Shown: positions 17,502 to 27,477 of the stretch, in pieces
Position numbering within the stretch: position 1 is the stretch's first letter
Layout: each line of letters opens with the position of its first letter
Translations under genes and position numbers: made by a program
Notes under the pieces: generated by a model
The model's input: only the letters and a program-made list of their open reading frames with translations
Database searches by the model: none
Told to the model about the DNA's origin: nothing
DNA from: Zhouia spongiae
GTDB lineage: Bacteria > Bacteroidota > Bacteroidia > Flavobacteriales > Flavobacteriaceae
Assembly: GCF_022760175.1 (NCBI RefSeq)
Contig: NZ_CP094326.1
Coordinates: 2,530,804-2,594,803, forward strand
Reading direction: 5' to 3'
Length of the DNA: 64,000 bases

Positions 17502-18686
17502 TTAATTCAAAAATTCGTATACGCCGGCAGCACCTTGCCCTGTTCCAACGCACATGGTAACAATACCATATTTATGCTGCCTTCTTCTCATTTCGTCAAA
17601 CAACTGAACAGAAAGTTTAGCGCCTGTACAACCAAGAGGATGACCAAGTGATATAGCACCTCCATTTACATTTACAATTTCAGGATCTAAACCTAATTTT
17701 CGGATAACGGCTAACGACTGAGAAGCAAAGGCTTCATTTAATTCGAAAAGCTCAATGTCATTCAGTTTCAGTCCAGCCTGGTCAATAGCCTTTGGAATCG
17801 CTTTAATAGGACCTATCCCCATGATACGGGGTTCAACACCTACTGCGGCATATGACACTAATCTGGCAATAGGTTCCAGATTTAGTTCTTTTACCATTTT
17901 TTCACTCATAACCAATACGAAAGCGGCACCATCGCTCATTTGTGATGAGTTACCCGCAGTAACACTTCCACCTTGAGCAAACACCGGGCGCAACCTTCCT
18001 AATGCTTCTATCGATGTATCTGCCCTGGGGCCTTCATCTGTATCTACAATATAGCTTTTGGTTACTTTTTTGTTGTTCTTGTCAACATATACTTGTTCGA
18101 TATTTATCGGTACAATCTGTTCTTTGAATTTCCCTTCTTTAATAGCATTTAAAGCTCTTTGATGTGAATTATATGCAAACACATCCTGATCGGCTCTCGA
18201 AACGTTATATTCATTGGCTACGGCTTCAGCTGTAAGTCCCATTCCCCAATAATAATCTTCGTGCCCTTCTTTAGCTAATTGATAATCCGGAACAGGTTTG
18301 TATCCACCCATCGGAATAAAGCTCATACTTTCAGCACCACCGGCAATAATACAATCGGCCATTCCCGACTGAATTTTGGCCGTAGCGATACCAATAGTTT
18401 CTAACCCGGAAGCGCAGTACCTGTTTACGGTAACTCCCGGAACATCCTCTGTTTTTAATCCCATTAATGAAATCAGGCGTCCCATGTTAAGGCCTTGCTC
18501 GGCTTCCGGCATAGCGTTCCCTACAATAACATCGTCTATACGATTTTTATCAAGTTCAGGAACTTTGTCCATTATGTATTGGATGGTTTCCGCAGCTAAT
18601 TCATCAGGACGTTTAAAACGAAACAGTCCTCTTGGGGCTTTCCCTACTGCTGTTCGATATGCTTTTACTATATATGCTGTTTTCAT
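17502..18686 (-). CDS. fadA: Acetyl-CoA C-acyltransferase (3-ketoacyl-CoA thiolase)
   Basis: The enzyme cleaves 3-ketoacyl-CoA in the last step of beta-oxidation. Visible motifs are NRYCASGLETIG (nucleophilic Cys), NEAFASQSLAV, GHPLGCTGAK (active His) and CVGTGQGAAGVYE (second catalytic Cys), over 394 residues. I chose the ATG at 18686 (MKTAYIVKAYRT), the conserved thiolase N-terminus. An upstream in-frame ATG at 18725 would add a 13-residue tail and overlap the end of the fadB-like gene. Thiolase and the multienzyme protein next to it probably act together as the trifunctional complex. Confidence 0.94.
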   Translation of the reverse strand: MKTAYIVKAYRTAVGKAPRGLFRFKRPDELAAETIQYIMDKVPELDKNRIDDVIVGNAMPEAEQGLNMGRLISLMGLKTEDVPGVTVNRYCASGLETIGIATAKIQSGMADCIIAGGAESMSFIPMGGYKPVPDYQLAKEGHEDYYWGMGLTAEAVANEYNVSRADQDVFAYNSHQRALNAIKEGKFKEQIVPINIEQVYVDKNNKKVTKSYIVDTDEGPRADTSIEALGRLRPVFAQGGSVTAGNSSQMSDGAAFVLVMSEKMVKELNLEPIARLVSYAAVGVEPRIMGIGPIKAIPKAIDQAGLKLNDIELFELNEAFASQSLAVIRKLGLDPEIVNVNGGAISLGHPLGCTGAKLSVQLFDEMRRRQHKYGIVTMCVGTGQGAAGVYEFLN

Positions 18687-18728
18687 TTTATTAAATTTTT
18701 TAGAAAAGATTATTAAAACATTCAACCA

Positions 18729-21134
18729 TTAATTTCTCAGTGGTTTTCCCGTCTTTAACATATGCTGAATACGTTCTAATGTTTTTCTTTCGGTACACAG
18801 CGATAAGAAAGCTTCACGTTCAATGTCTAATAAATATTGTTCGGATACATAACCAGCTTCAGATAAGTCTCCACCGGCCATAACATAGGCCAGTTTATTG
18901 GCAATCTTCTTATCGTGATCAGAAATGTATTTACCCGCATACATTGCATCAGTACCTACCAAGAACATGCCTAATGCCTGTTTTCCTAATACCTTAACAT
19001 CGGTGCGTTTAATCGGCTTCGTGTATCCTGCTTCGGCAAGCAACAGGGCATGTTTTTTAGCTTCAGCAATTTGTCTGTCTTTATTTACGACGACCACATC
19101 TTTTCCTTTTTGGAGGATATTAAGGTCGTAGGCTTCGTAAGCTGAGGTAGAAACTTTTGCCATACCAATTGTAAGGAAGTGTTCTCTTAACACGTTCAAT
19201 TCCACATCATCTTTTCTGAATAAGTCAGATGCACGGAGCGCCATTTCTTTAGAGCCACCACCTCCGGGAATCACACCAACCCCAAATTCTACCAACCCGA
19301 TATATGTTTCTGCTGCAGCTACTATTTTATCGGCATGTAACGACAATTCACAGCCGCCTCCCAGGGTCATTCCGTGCGGGGCTGAAATGGTAGGGATTGA
19401 AGAATATCGCATACGCATCATGGTATCCTGGAACATCTTGATAGCCATATTCAGCTCATCGTATTCTTGTTCTACAGCCATCATAAATATCATTCCGATA
19501 TTGGCTCCTACCGAGAAGTTAGCTCCTTGATTTCCAATTACTAGTCCCTGAAAGTCTTTTTCAGCCAGATCGATAGCTTTATTTAGTCCTGCAAGGACGT
19601 CGCCTCCTATGGTATTCATCTTAGACTGGAATTCACAGTTTAAGATACCATCACCTAAATCTTCAACGACTACACCACTATTTTTCCAGACCTCGTTCGA
19701 TTTTCTGATGTTGTCAAGTATGATGAAGGCATCCTGCCCCGGCTTTTTAACTTGCTTTTTTGCAGGAATATCGTAGTAGAATGTAGCACCGTCTTTAACC
19801 GTATAGAATGAAGAGTTGCCTCCTTCGGTCATTTCAGTTATCCATGAAGCTGTTTCGTAGCCTTCAGCTTTCATTAATTCAATTCCTTTTTCAACACCGA
19901 TGGCATCCCATATTTCAAACGGACCGTTATCCCATCCAAAACCGGCTTTCATGGCATCGTCTATCCGGTATAGTTCGTCAGATATTTCGGGGATACGATT
20001 CTGAACATAGGCAAATAATGCCGAAAAGTTCTTGCGGTAAAATTCACCCGCTTTATCTTTTCCTCCTGTCAGCACTTTAAATCTGTCTATAGGTTTATCT
20101 ATAGTTTTAGTAAGTTCCAAAGTAGGGAAGGATACTTTCTTTTTGGTGCGATATTCCATGGTGTCTAAGTCTAATGACAGTATATCACTTTTACCGTCAT
20201 CGCTTTTTACCTTTTTATAAAACCCTTGTCCCGTTTTACTACCGAGCCATTTGTTTTCCATCATGGTCTCTATAAATCCGGGGAGTTTGAAGAGTCCGTG
20301 AGCCTCATCTTCGGGGCAGTTTTCATAGAGTCCGTTTGCAACATGAACTAAGGTGTCTAGGCCTACTACATCGACAGTTCTGAAAGTGGCTGATTTAGGC
20401 CTTCCGATAACCGGACCGGTAAGTTTATCAACTTCCTCCACGGTGAGTCCCATCTCTTTAACCTGATGAAATAAACTCTGAATTCCGAATATTCCAATTC
20501 GGTTTCCTATAAATGCCGGAGTATCTTTGGCTAAAACCGATGTCTTTCCTAAAAACTTTTCGCCATATGACATTAAGAAGTCAGTAACTTCCTGACTACA
20601 GTCAGGTCCGGGAACTACTTCAAATAATTTCAGATAGCGCGGAGGATTAAAGAAGTGCGTTACCGCAAAGTGTTTTTGGAAATCCTCACTTCTACCTTCA
20701 TTCATAAAGGAAATAGGAATACCGGAGGTGTTTGAAGTAATTAAAGTGCCCGGTTTTCTGTGTTTTTCTATTTGTTCGAAAACCTTTTTCTTGATATCAA
20801 GTCTTTCAACAACTACTTCAATGATCCAGTCTACGCCGGAAATTTTATGCAGGTCATCCTCTAAATTTCCAGTTTGTATTCTATTGGCAAACTTTTGATG
20901 ATAAATAGGGGACGGCTTTGATTTTAATGCGCTTGTAAGATTGTCGTTTACTATTCTATTTCTAACAACCGGGTTTTCGAGAGTTAAGCCTTTTGCCTGT
21001 TCTTTTTCGGTAAGTTCTCTGGGAACGATATCCAGTAATAAAACTTCAACTCCAATATTGGCAAAGTGGCATGCAATACCACTCCCCATTATCCCGGAGC
21101 CGATTACAGCAACTTTATTAATTCTTCGTGTCAT
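18729..21134 (-). CDS. fadB: 3-hydroxyacyl-CoA dehydrogenase/enoyl-CoA hydratase fusion
   Basis: The 801-residue protein does two beta-oxidation steps. The N-terminal part is the NAD-binding dehydrogenase (VIGSGIMGSGIACHFANIG near residues 10-28, then SNTSGIPIS and FNPPRYLKLFEVV). The C-terminal part is a crotonase-type hydratase (ISAPHGMTLGGGCELSLHAD near 600-620, VEFGVGVIPGGGGSKEM). This order is the reverse of E. coli FadB, where the hydratase comes first; it matches a family found in Bacteroidota and other phyla. It lies 66 bases downstream of marR and just ahead of the thiolase. Symbol given by function, not orthology to E. coli fadB. Confidence 0.92.
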   Translation of the reverse strand: MTRRINKVAVIGSGIMGSGIACHFANIGVEVLLLDIVPRELTEKEQAKGLTLENPVVRNRIVNDNLTSALKSKPSPIYHQKFANRIQTGNLEDDLHKISGVDWIIEVVVERLDIKKKVFEQIEKHRKPGTLITSNTSGIPISFMNEGRSEDFQKHFAVTHFFNPPRYLKLFEVVPGPDCSQEVTDFLMSYGEKFLGKTSVLAKDTPAFIGNRIGIFGIQSLFHQVKEMGLTVEEVDKLTGPVIGRPKSATFRTVDVVGLDTLVHVANGLYENCPEDEAHGLFKLPGFIETMMENKWLGSKTGQGFYKKVKSDDGKSDILSLDLDTMEYRTKKKVSFPTLELTKTIDKPIDRFKVLTGGKDKAGEFYRKNFSALFAYVQNRIPEISDELYRIDDAMKAGFGWDNGPFEIWDAIGVEKGIELMKAEGYETASWITEMTEGGNSSFYTVKDGATFYYDIPAKKQVKKPGQDAFIILDNIRKSNEVWKNSGVVVEDLGDGILNCEFQSKMNTIGGDVLAGLNKAIDLAEKDFQGLVIGNQGANFSVGANIGMIFMMAVEQEYDELNMAIKMFQDTMMRMRYSSIPTISAPHGMTLGGGCELSLHADKIVAAAETYIGLVEFGVGVIPGGGGSKEMALRASDLFRKDDVELNVLREHFLTIGMAKVSTSAYEAYDLNILQKGKDVVVVNKDRQIAEAKKHALLLAEAGYTKPIKRTDVKVLGKQALGMFLVGTDAMYAGKYISDHDKKIANKLAYVMAGGDLSEAGYVSEQYLLDIEREAFLSLCTERKTLERIQHMLKTGKPLRN

Positions 21135-21200
21135 GTTTTCTCTTTTATAGTTTTTAAAAATGACAAAGCCACCAGATCAGGACAGATATGATGGCTTTAT

Positions 21201-21659
21201 TTATGATTTTTCTGTGTTAACTTCTTGGGTATATACTTTTTTCTCTGTGATCAGTTCATTAATTGTTTCCATCACATTGAAAAAGCCATTCAGGTCCGTT
21301 TCTGATACATTGGATTTAACCACCTCGTTGAACCTTAAAACCACAGCTTTAGAAATTTCTCTCTTTTCTTTCCCAAAAGCGGTCAGGCATATTAAGACAC
21401 TTCTACCGTCTTCCGGATTGGGTTTACGGCGGATTAAACCTTTTTCTTCCATATTTTTTAGAATTCGGGAAAGACTGGTAGATTCCATTCCCATTCTTGG
21501 TCCAAGAGAAGTAGAGGGCGTACCCTTTTCAGGATCTATACTCAGAAGTGTAAAACCAGTAGCCATAGTGGTTTCAAACTTTGCTGCTTCTTCATTATAC
21601 ATTCTGGCTACAGCTTGCCAGGTGGCCCTTAAGGCATAATCTATGGTTTTATCTTTCAT
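21201..21659 (-). CDS. MarR-family transcriptional regulator of the beta-oxidation operon
   Basis: The 152 residues have the MarR winged helix: GPRMGMESTSLSRILKNMEE as recognition region and GLIRRKPNPEDGRSVLICLT as the wing with its conserved Asp-x-Arg. It is the first gene of the leftward fatty-acid operon. Its own promoter region holds a TATGCATGCATA palindrome and a further TATGCAT half-site, likely its binding sites. By analogy with FadR-like regulators it may release DNA when acyl-CoA or a fatty acid binds; the ligand is an inference. Confidence 0.88.
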   Translation of the reverse strand: MKDKTIDYALRATWQAVARMYNEEAAKFETTMATGFTLLSIDPEKGTPSTSLGPRMGMESTSLSRILKNMEEKGLIRRKPNPEDGRSVLICLTAFGKEKREISKAVVLRFNEVVKSNVSETDLNGFFNVMETINELITEKKVYTQEVNTEKS

Positions 21660-21668
21660 TTTATTTAT

Positions 21669-21710
21669 TATGCATTCCTCAAATATAACAAAAAATGCTA
21701 TGCATGCATA
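21669..21710 (-). promoter_or_regulatory. marR operon promoter with MarR-type palindromic operator
   Basis: The minus strand reads TATATTTG at 21687-21680, an exact Bacteroidota -7 element. Around its -33 region is a perfect 12-base palindrome, TATGCATGCATA (21699-21710), and at the expected start of transcription there is another TATGCAT (21669-21675). Two matching sites flanking the -7 element is a classical autorepression layout. Confidence 0.6.
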
Positions 21711-21754
21711 ACAAATAAAAATAAAAATTTTGTTAATAATTTTGAGGGTAATTC

Positions 21755-21783
21755 AAAAAAAACTCCTTTTAATTAAAAGGAGT
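21755..21783 (-). terminator. Terminator of the acyl-CoA ligase gene
   Basis: A perfect inverted repeat (ACTCCTTTTAA and its complement, 21762-21783) is followed on the minus strand by a run of eight T. It lies 30 bases beyond the stop of the acyl-CoA ligase and separates it from the marR promoter. Confidence 0.8.
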
Positions 21784-21812
21784 CTTGTATAGTGTCATAA
21801 AAACGAAATTTG

Positions 21813-23585
21813 TCAGCGGCCATAAATTTCGTTATACAAGTTTATATATTTCTCTTTAATGATTTTTCGTTTAAGCTTCATAGTGGGAGTGAGGTGTCCT
21901 TCTTCAATGCTCCAGACATCAGGGGTTAGCCTAAAGACTTTGATTCGTTCCCATTTGCCGAAATGTGCATTGTAAAAATCAATCTCTTCCTGGATGCGTT
22001 CGATTAAAGTTTCATTTTTTGAAAGAGCTTCAAGCGTATTTCCGAGGTCAATATTATGACGTCTGGCCCACTCTTCAACAAATTCGAAATTAGGTTGAAT
22101 TAATGCTCCGGGCATTTTTTCCCCTTCACCAACAACCATTATTTGTTCTATGAAGCGAGATTGCTTCATTTCATTTTCGATTAGCTGCGGAGCTACGTAT
22201 TTACCTCCGGAGGTTTTAAACATTTCCTTTTTGCGGTCAGTGATTTTTAAAAAACCTTCTTTATCGATTTCACCGATATCGCCTGTATGAAAATAACCAT
22301 CGGTCATTACACCGGCTGTTTTTTCGGGATCTTTATAATAGCCTACCATCACATTGGGACCTTTGCACAGGATTTCTCCGTCTTCAGCGATTTTCACGTC
22401 TACATTTGGCAGCATTTTACCGACTGTACCTATTTTCCACCCCCGGTTACGTTGATCATTAACAGCAATTACAGGAGATGTTTCTGTAAGTCCGTAGCCT
22501 TCCATAATAGGAATTCCGGCAGCAGCAAAAACTCTGGCCAATCTGGGTTGTAAAGCAGCACTTCCCGAAACCATGATTTTTAATTGACCTCCAAGGCCTT
22601 CTTGCCATTTACTGAATATCAGCTTGCGGGCAATCCCTAGTTTTTTCTCATACCACCATCCATTATCTCCATAGGGTTCAAATTCTTCGCCCAGTGCTAA
22701 TGCCCAAAAGAATAATTTTTTCTTGATCCCCTTTAAATCACTTCCCTTGGCATAAATTTTATCATATACTTTTTCTGTAAGCCTTGGAACAACCGTCATG
22801 ACATGTGGCTTGATTTCTTTAAGATTGTCGCCCATTTTTTCGATGGATTCTGCAAAATGGATACGGATACCGCAATATTGGTATAAGTAAACGACCATTC
22901 GTTCGAAAATATGACAAATAGGGAGGAAGCTTAATGCTTTATCGCCTGTGTCCAATGGTACGCGTTCTTCACTATCCACTACATTAGATACGATATTTTT
23001 ATGAGTCAGCATTACTCCTTTTGGCCTGCCTGTTGTGCCTGAGGTGTAGATGAGGGTTGCCAGATCGTCTGGTTGCACTTTTTCTTTTACAGCTTCGACT
23101 TCACTTTGATTACTGTCATCTTCTCCCAAAGCCAAGACTTCATTCCAGTTTTTACAGCTTTCTATGGTATCAAAGCTATAGACCTCTTTCAGGCTTGGAA
23201 CATTGTTCCGGATGGCACGTACCTTGGTTAAGACTTCTTCGTCAGAGACAAAACAGTAAATTGATTCGGAGTGATTTAATACATATTCATAATCTTCTTC
23301 AGATATGGTGGGGTATATGGGTACATTCTGAGCTCCTAATTGTAAAACTCCGATATCGACCATATGCCATTCTGTTCTGTTAGTAGAAGAAATAACAGCT
23401 ATTTTGTCGTTAGGTTTTACTCCCATTCTCAATAGTGCTCTACTAATTTTATTAGCATTATTTACATATTCCTGAGAAGAAGTTTTTACCCAATTATCAT
23501 TATGCTTGGTAACCAAAGCATCTTCTAAATTGAATTTTTCTAATTGATAATATGGAATATCAAATAATCGGGAAACTTTGTTCAT
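21813..23585 (-). CDS. fadD: Long-chain acyl-CoA synthetase (AMP-forming)
   Basis: The enzyme activates fatty acids to acyl-CoA using ATP, feeding the downstream beta-oxidation genes. The 590 residues carry the adenylate-forming signatures YTSGTTGRPKGVM (P-loop), GYGLTETSP, YFHTGDIGEID and DRKKEMFKTSGGKYV with the C-terminal catalytic lysine region. It belongs to the AMP-binding family resembling FadD15 and ACSL. It has its own terminator, so it is probably a separate unit from the marR operon although facing the same way. Start ATG at 23585. Confidence 0.94.
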   Translation of the reverse strand: MNKVSRLFDIPYYQLEKFNLEDALVTKHNDNWVKTSSQEYVNNANKISRALLRMGVKPNDKIAVISSTNRTEWHMVDIGVLQLGAQNVPIYPTISEEDYEYVLNHSESIYCFVSDEEVLTKVRAIRNNVPSLKEVYSFDTIESCKNWNEVLALGEDDSNQSEVEAVKEKVQPDDLATLIYTSGTTGRPKGVMLTHKNIVSNVVDSEERVPLDTGDKALSFLPICHIFERMVVYLYQYCGIRIHFAESIEKMGDNLKEIKPHVMTVVPRLTEKVYDKIYAKGSDLKGIKKKLFFWALALGEEFEPYGDNGWWYEKKLGIARKLIFSKWQEGLGGQLKIMVSGSAALQPRLARVFAAAGIPIMEGYGLTETSPVIAVNDQRNRGWKIGTVGKMLPNVDVKIAEDGEILCKGPNVMVGYYKDPEKTAGVMTDGYFHTGDIGEIDKEGFLKITDRKKEMFKTSGGKYVAPQLIENEMKQSRFIEQIMVVGEGEKMPGALIQPNFEFVEEWARRHNIDLGNTLEALSKNETLIERIQEEIDFYNAHFGKWERIKVFRLTPDVWSIEEGHLTPTMKLKRKIIKEKYINLYNEIYGR

Positions 23586-23609
23586 ATCTGTGTGAGATTA
23601 AGTGATTTG

Positions 23610-23639
23610 CAAAATATGAAAAAAGCCCTTTAATTTCAA
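23610..23639 (-). promoter_or_regulatory. Candidate promoter of the acyl-CoA synthetase gene
   Basis: On the minus strand TTG is followed after 20 bases by TATTTTG, close to the Bacteroidota pattern, with the ATG 25 bases further on. Confidence 0.4.
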
Positions 23640-23649
23640 TAGATGTCAT

Positions 23650-23686
23650 AAAAAAAGGAGTTGTATGTTATCAACTCCTTAATTTT
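23650..23686. terminator. Terminator after purL
   Basis: Arms AAGGAGTTG (23655-23663) and CAACTCCTT (23672-23680) form a nine-base stem, with A-run on the left and T-run on the right. It lies just past the purL stop and ends that leftward transcript. Confidence 0.75.
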
Positions 23687-23706
23687 TAATAAGATATATT
23701 TCTAAA

Positions 23707-26700
23707 TTACTTTTTTTCTAACCATTTTCTGGCATTTACAAAAGCTTCTATCCATGGAGAAACTTCATCTTTTCTTCCATTGGGGTAGTTTGCCCAGTTC
23801 CATTGGAAGATAGAGCGTTCAATATGAGGCATGGTTACCAGGTGCCTACCTGTTCTGTCACACATCATAGCTGTATTGTAGTCAGAGCCGTTTGGATTTG
23901 CAGGGTAACCTTCGTACCCATATTTAGCAACAATATTATAACGATCTTCAGAAAGAGGTAACCTGAACTTACCTTCACCATGAGAAATCCATACACCCAA
24001 TGTAGTACCGGCAAGGGTGGAAAGCATTACAGAGTTATTCTCCTGCACTTTTACAGAGGTAAAGCTACTCTCGTGTTTATGAGAATCGTTATAAGTCATT
24101 TTTCCATGAACTTCATGCTCAGGATTTAGAACCTCCAGCTCCATAAATAACTGACATCCGTTACAGATACCTACAGAAAGAGTATCTTCTCTCTCGAAGA
24201 ATTTTTTAAGGGCATTGTTTGCTTTCTCGTTATACAGGAAAGCTCCGGCCCACCCTTTGGCGCTTCCGAGAACATCTGAATTTGAAAAACCTCCAACAGC
24301 TCCGATAAACTGAATATCTTCAAGAGTTTCTCTTCCCGAGATAAGGTCGGTCATGTGCACATCTTTTACGTCAAAACCTGCCAAATACATTGCGTTGGCC
24401 ATTTCACGTTCAGAATTACTTCCTTTTTCTCTTAGAATAGCCGCCTTTGGTCTTGGTTTGGAATTATCAATATCAGGACGTCTACCTGTAAAGTGACCGG
24501 GGAATTGGTATTGTAAAGCCTGATTTTTATAATTATCAAATCGTTCTTTTGCTAAACCATTAGCCGTTTGCTTCTGATCTAACAGATAAGATGTTTTAAA
24601 CCAGATATCTCTGTATTTCGCTATATCAAAAGAAAATGCATCAGCATTGTTTTTGATGCTTACGATTCCGGAGTCATTTGCTTTACCGATGTTAAAGAAT
24701 TCAACACTGTTGTTGGTCAAAGTTTCTTCGACAGAAGTATTGGCCTGGAATACAATCCCGGAATTTTCTGCAAATAGTATTTTAACGGTATCGTTTTCAC
24801 CTAAACTGCTCAGATCAAGATCTGCACCAAGGTTATTGTCGGCAAAACACAACTCTAATAGGGTCGTGATCAATCCACCGCTGGCAACATCGTGCCCTGC
24901 ACTGATCTGATCTTCTTTTATTAATTGCTGAATGGTGTTAAAAGCAGTTTTGAATTTAACGGCGTTTTTTATTGTCGGGGTTTCATTTCCTATAACATTC
25001 AAAATTTGATTGAAAGAAGATCCTCCAAGTTTAAATGCATCTTGAGACAGGTTAATATAGTATATATTACCTCCGTCTTTTTTAAGTACAGGCTCGACAA
25101 CTTTATTGATATCGTTGCAATTGGCTGCGGCAGAAATAATGACAGTTCCGGGGGCAATAACTTCTTCGTCCGGATACTTTTGCTTCATGGATAGTGAATC
25201 TTTTCCTGTCGGAATATTGATTCCCAGTTCAATGGCAAAATCAGAACAACTTTCAACAGCATCATACAAACGGGCATCTTCACCTTCATTTTTACATGGC
25301 CACATCCAGTTAGCAGAAAGCGATATGCTTTTAAGTCCATCTTTTAAAGGAGCCCATACAATGTTTGTAAGTGATTCGGCTATGGAGTTTCTGCTACCGG
25401 CAACCGGGTCGATAATAGCAGAGACAGGAGAGTGTCCTATGGAGGTAGCGATACCTTCCTTCCCTTGATAATCGAGGGCCATAACACCACAGTTGTTTAG
25501 AGGCAATTGTAGCGGACCGGCACATTGTTGTTTTGCTACGCGTCCGCCTACACAACGGTCTACTTTATTAGTTAACCAGTCTTTACAAGCCACTGCTTCA
25601 AGCTGTAATACCTGCTCAAGATATGCTGCAACTTTTTCTGTTGTGTAATCTGCGTTTTTATAATTTCGGTGAATCTTGGTGTCATTCATAATGGTTCTAG
25701 GAGAACTTCCGAACATATCAGAAAGTTCAAAATCCATCGGTTTATCACCGTTTGAAGACGACTCAAAAGTAAATCGATGATCGCCGGTAACATCACCCAC
25801 TTCATACATAGGGGAACGTTCACGATCCGCGATTTTTTTCAGCGTATCTATTTTTTCCTGAGAGATTACCAGTCCCATGCGTTCCTGGCTTTCATTGCCG
25901 ATAATCTCTTTTGCTGACAGGGTAGGGTCTCCAACAGGAAGTTTGTCCAGATCAATTTTTCCACCTGTTTCTTCAACCAACTCAGAGAGGCAGTTTAAGT
26001 GTCCGCCGGCACCGTGATCGTGAATAGAAACGATATCATTTTCATTGCTCTCTACCATACCGCGGATGGCATTGGCAGCGCGTTTCTGCATTTCCGGATT
26101 GGAACGTTGAACCGCATTTAGTTCGATTCCACTTTCAAACTCCCCGGTATCTGCGGAAGATACCGCAGCACCTCCCATACCAATTCGGTAGTTTTCACCA
26201 CCAAGTATAACTACTTTATCTCCTTTTCTTGGAGTAGCTTTGATAGACTGATCTTCTTTACCGTAACCGATTCCGCCGGCTAACATGATCACTTTATCGA
26301 AACCAAGTTTACGGGCATCTTCTTCATGTTCGAAGGTTAATACAGAACCGGTAATTAGTGGCTGACCGAATTTATTTCCGAAATCAGAAGCTCCATTAGA
26401 GGCTTTGATCAGGATATCCATTGGAGTCTGATATAACCATTTGCGCTCATCCATGCCCTGTTCCCAAGGGCGATTTTCCTCTAAACGCGAATAAGAGGTC
26501 ATATAAACAGCAGTACCCGCCAAAGGTAGAGACCCTTTTCCTCCGGCAAGACGATCACGTATTTCACCACCACTTCCAGTTGCCGCTCCATTAAAAGGCT
26601 CGACCGTAGTAGGGAAGTTGTGGGTTTCCGCTTTAAGTGAAATAACAGAATTGAAATCTTTTACTTCATAATAATCGGGCTTGTCGGCACTCTTAGGAGC

Positions 26701-27366
26701 AAATTGCTGCACTTTAGGTCCTTTAACAAAGGCCACATTATCTTTGTATGCAGAAACAATTTCGTTAGGGTGTGTTTCAGATGTCTTTTTTATAAGCTTA
26801 AATAAAGAACTTGGTTTCTCTTCGCCGTCAATAACAAAAGTACCGTTGAATATTTTATGGCGACAGTGTTCTGAATTTACTTGTGAAAAACCAAATACTT
26901 CGGAATCGGTTAATTTTCTTCCCAGTTTTTCTGCTAAACTGTTCAGGTATTCTATTTCATCATCACTTAATGCTAATCCTTCTTTGGTATTGTAAGCAGC
27001 AATGTCGCCTATTTCAATAATAGGTTCAGGCAGGATATCTACAGTAAAGATTTCCTGATTTAATTTCGCATATTTTTGCGAAAGCATAGGATCGTAACTT
27101 TTATCTTCTTCTGTCGAAGCAAAATATTCTTCAATTCTTTTAATGCCTTCAATTCCCATGTTTTGGGTGATTTCCACTGCATTGGTGCTCCAGGGAGTGA
27201 TCATGGCAGCCCTTGGACCAATAAAGTGATTATCAATAATTTGATTCTCGATCTGTGATTGATTCCCGAAAAGCCAAACTAATTTTGAGATATCTTCTGA
27301 GTTCAGTTCAGTATTGGTCTGAACCGCATAAACTTTGGTTTTTGGATTACCGAAGAAAAGGATCAT
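23707..27366 (-). CDS. purL: Phosphoribosylformylglycinamidine synthase (PurL, large single-chain type)
   Basis: This enzyme makes FGAM from FGAR, glutamine and ATP in purine synthesis. The 1219 residues match the long single-chain form with N-terminal, duplicated AIR-synthase-like and C-terminal glutaminase domains. Visible are SLKAETHNFPTTVEPFNGAA near residue 260, SIHDHGAGGHLN near 445, and the glutaminase nucleophile in SVGICNGCQLFMELE with PHIERSIFQWNW at the end. It is a single-gene unit with a -7 element just upstream and a terminator after it. Confidence 0.97.
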   Translation of the reverse strand: MILFFGNPKTKVYAVQTNTELNSEDISKLVWLFGNQSQIENQIIDNHFIGPRAAMITPWSTNAVEITQNMGIEGIKRIEEYFASTEEDKSYDPMLSQKYAKLNQEIFTVDILPEPIIEIGDIAAYNTKEGLALSDDEIEYLNSLAEKLGRKLTDSEVFGFSQVNSEHCRHKIFNGTFVIDGEEKPSSLFKLIKKTSETHPNEIVSAYKDNVAFVKGPKVQQFAPKSADKPDYYEVKDFNSVISLKAETHNFPTTVEPFNGAATGSGGEIRDRLAGGKGSLPLAGTAVYMTSYSRLEENRPWEQGMDERKWLYQTPMDILIKASNGASDFGNKFGQPLITGSVLTFEHEEDARKLGFDKVIMLAGGIGYGKEDQSIKATPRKGDKVVILGGENYRIGMGGAAVSSADTGEFESGIELNAVQRSNPEMQKRAANAIRGMVESNENDIVSIHDHGAGGHLNCLSELVEETGGKIDLDKLPVGDPTLSAKEIIGNESQERMGLVISQEKIDTLKKIADRERSPMYEVGDVTGDHRFTFESSSNGDKPMDFELSDMFGSSPRTIMNDTKIHRNYKNADYTTEKVAAYLEQVLQLEAVACKDWLTNKVDRCVGGRVAKQQCAGPLQLPLNNCGVMALDYQGKEGIATSIGHSPVSAIIDPVAGSRNSIAESLTNIVWAPLKDGLKSISLSANWMWPCKNEGEDARLYDAVESCSDFAIELGINIPTGKDSLSMKQKYPDEEVIAPGTVIISAAANCNDINKVVEPVLKKDGGNIYYINLSQDAFKLGGSSFNQILNVIGNETPTIKNAVKFKTAFNTIQQLIKEDQISAGHDVASGGLITTLLELCFADNNLGADLDLSSLGENDTVKILFAENSGIVFQANTSVEETLTNNSVEFFNIGKANDSGIVSIKNNADAFSFDIAKYRDIWFKTSYLLDQKQTANGLAKERFDNYKNQALQYQFPGHFTGRRPDIDNSKPRPKAAILREKGSNSEREMANAMYLAGFDVKDVHMTDLISGRETLEDIQFIGAVGGFSNSDVLGSAKGWAGAFLYNEKANNALKKFFEREDTLSVGICNGCQLFMELEVLNPEHEVHGKMTYNDSHKHESSFTSVKVQENNSVMLSTLAGTTLGVWISHGEGKFRLPLSEDRYNIVAKYGYEGYPANPNGSDYNTAMMCDRTGRHLVTMPHIERSIFQWNWANYPNGRKDEVSPWIEAFVNARKWLEKK

Positions 27367-27400
27367 AAAAATGATGTTTGTTGTGTTGTTATTGAAAGCG

Positions 27401-27408
27401 CAAATTTA
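27401..27408 (-). promoter_or_regulatory. Candidate -7 element of purL
   Basis: The minus strand reads TAAATTTG, an exact TAnnTTTG match, 35 bases before the purL ATG. No convincing TTTG at -33. Confidence 0.45.
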
Positions 27409-27436
27409 ACCATTTATAAGAAAATAACCGCTATAT

Positions 27437-27461
27437 AAAATCCCGCAAAAGGCGGGATTTT
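27437..27461. terminator. Terminator after the RsmB-like gene
   Basis: AAAATCCCGC and GCGGGATTTT form a ten-base stem around a five-base loop, 17 bases past the stop of the leftward methyltransferase gene. Confidence 0.8.
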
Positions 27462-27477
27462 AAATTTTATGTAAATG

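Noticed and set aside
18687-18725. Thirteen-residue extension of the thiolase
   Set aside because: Thiolases start at the MKTAYIV-like strand; the extension is not typical and overlaps the upstream gene end.
21160-21639. A 159-codon plus-strand frame over the marR gene
   Set aside because: It mirrors the MarR coding sequence; the minus-strand product has all MarR features and a matching promoter.
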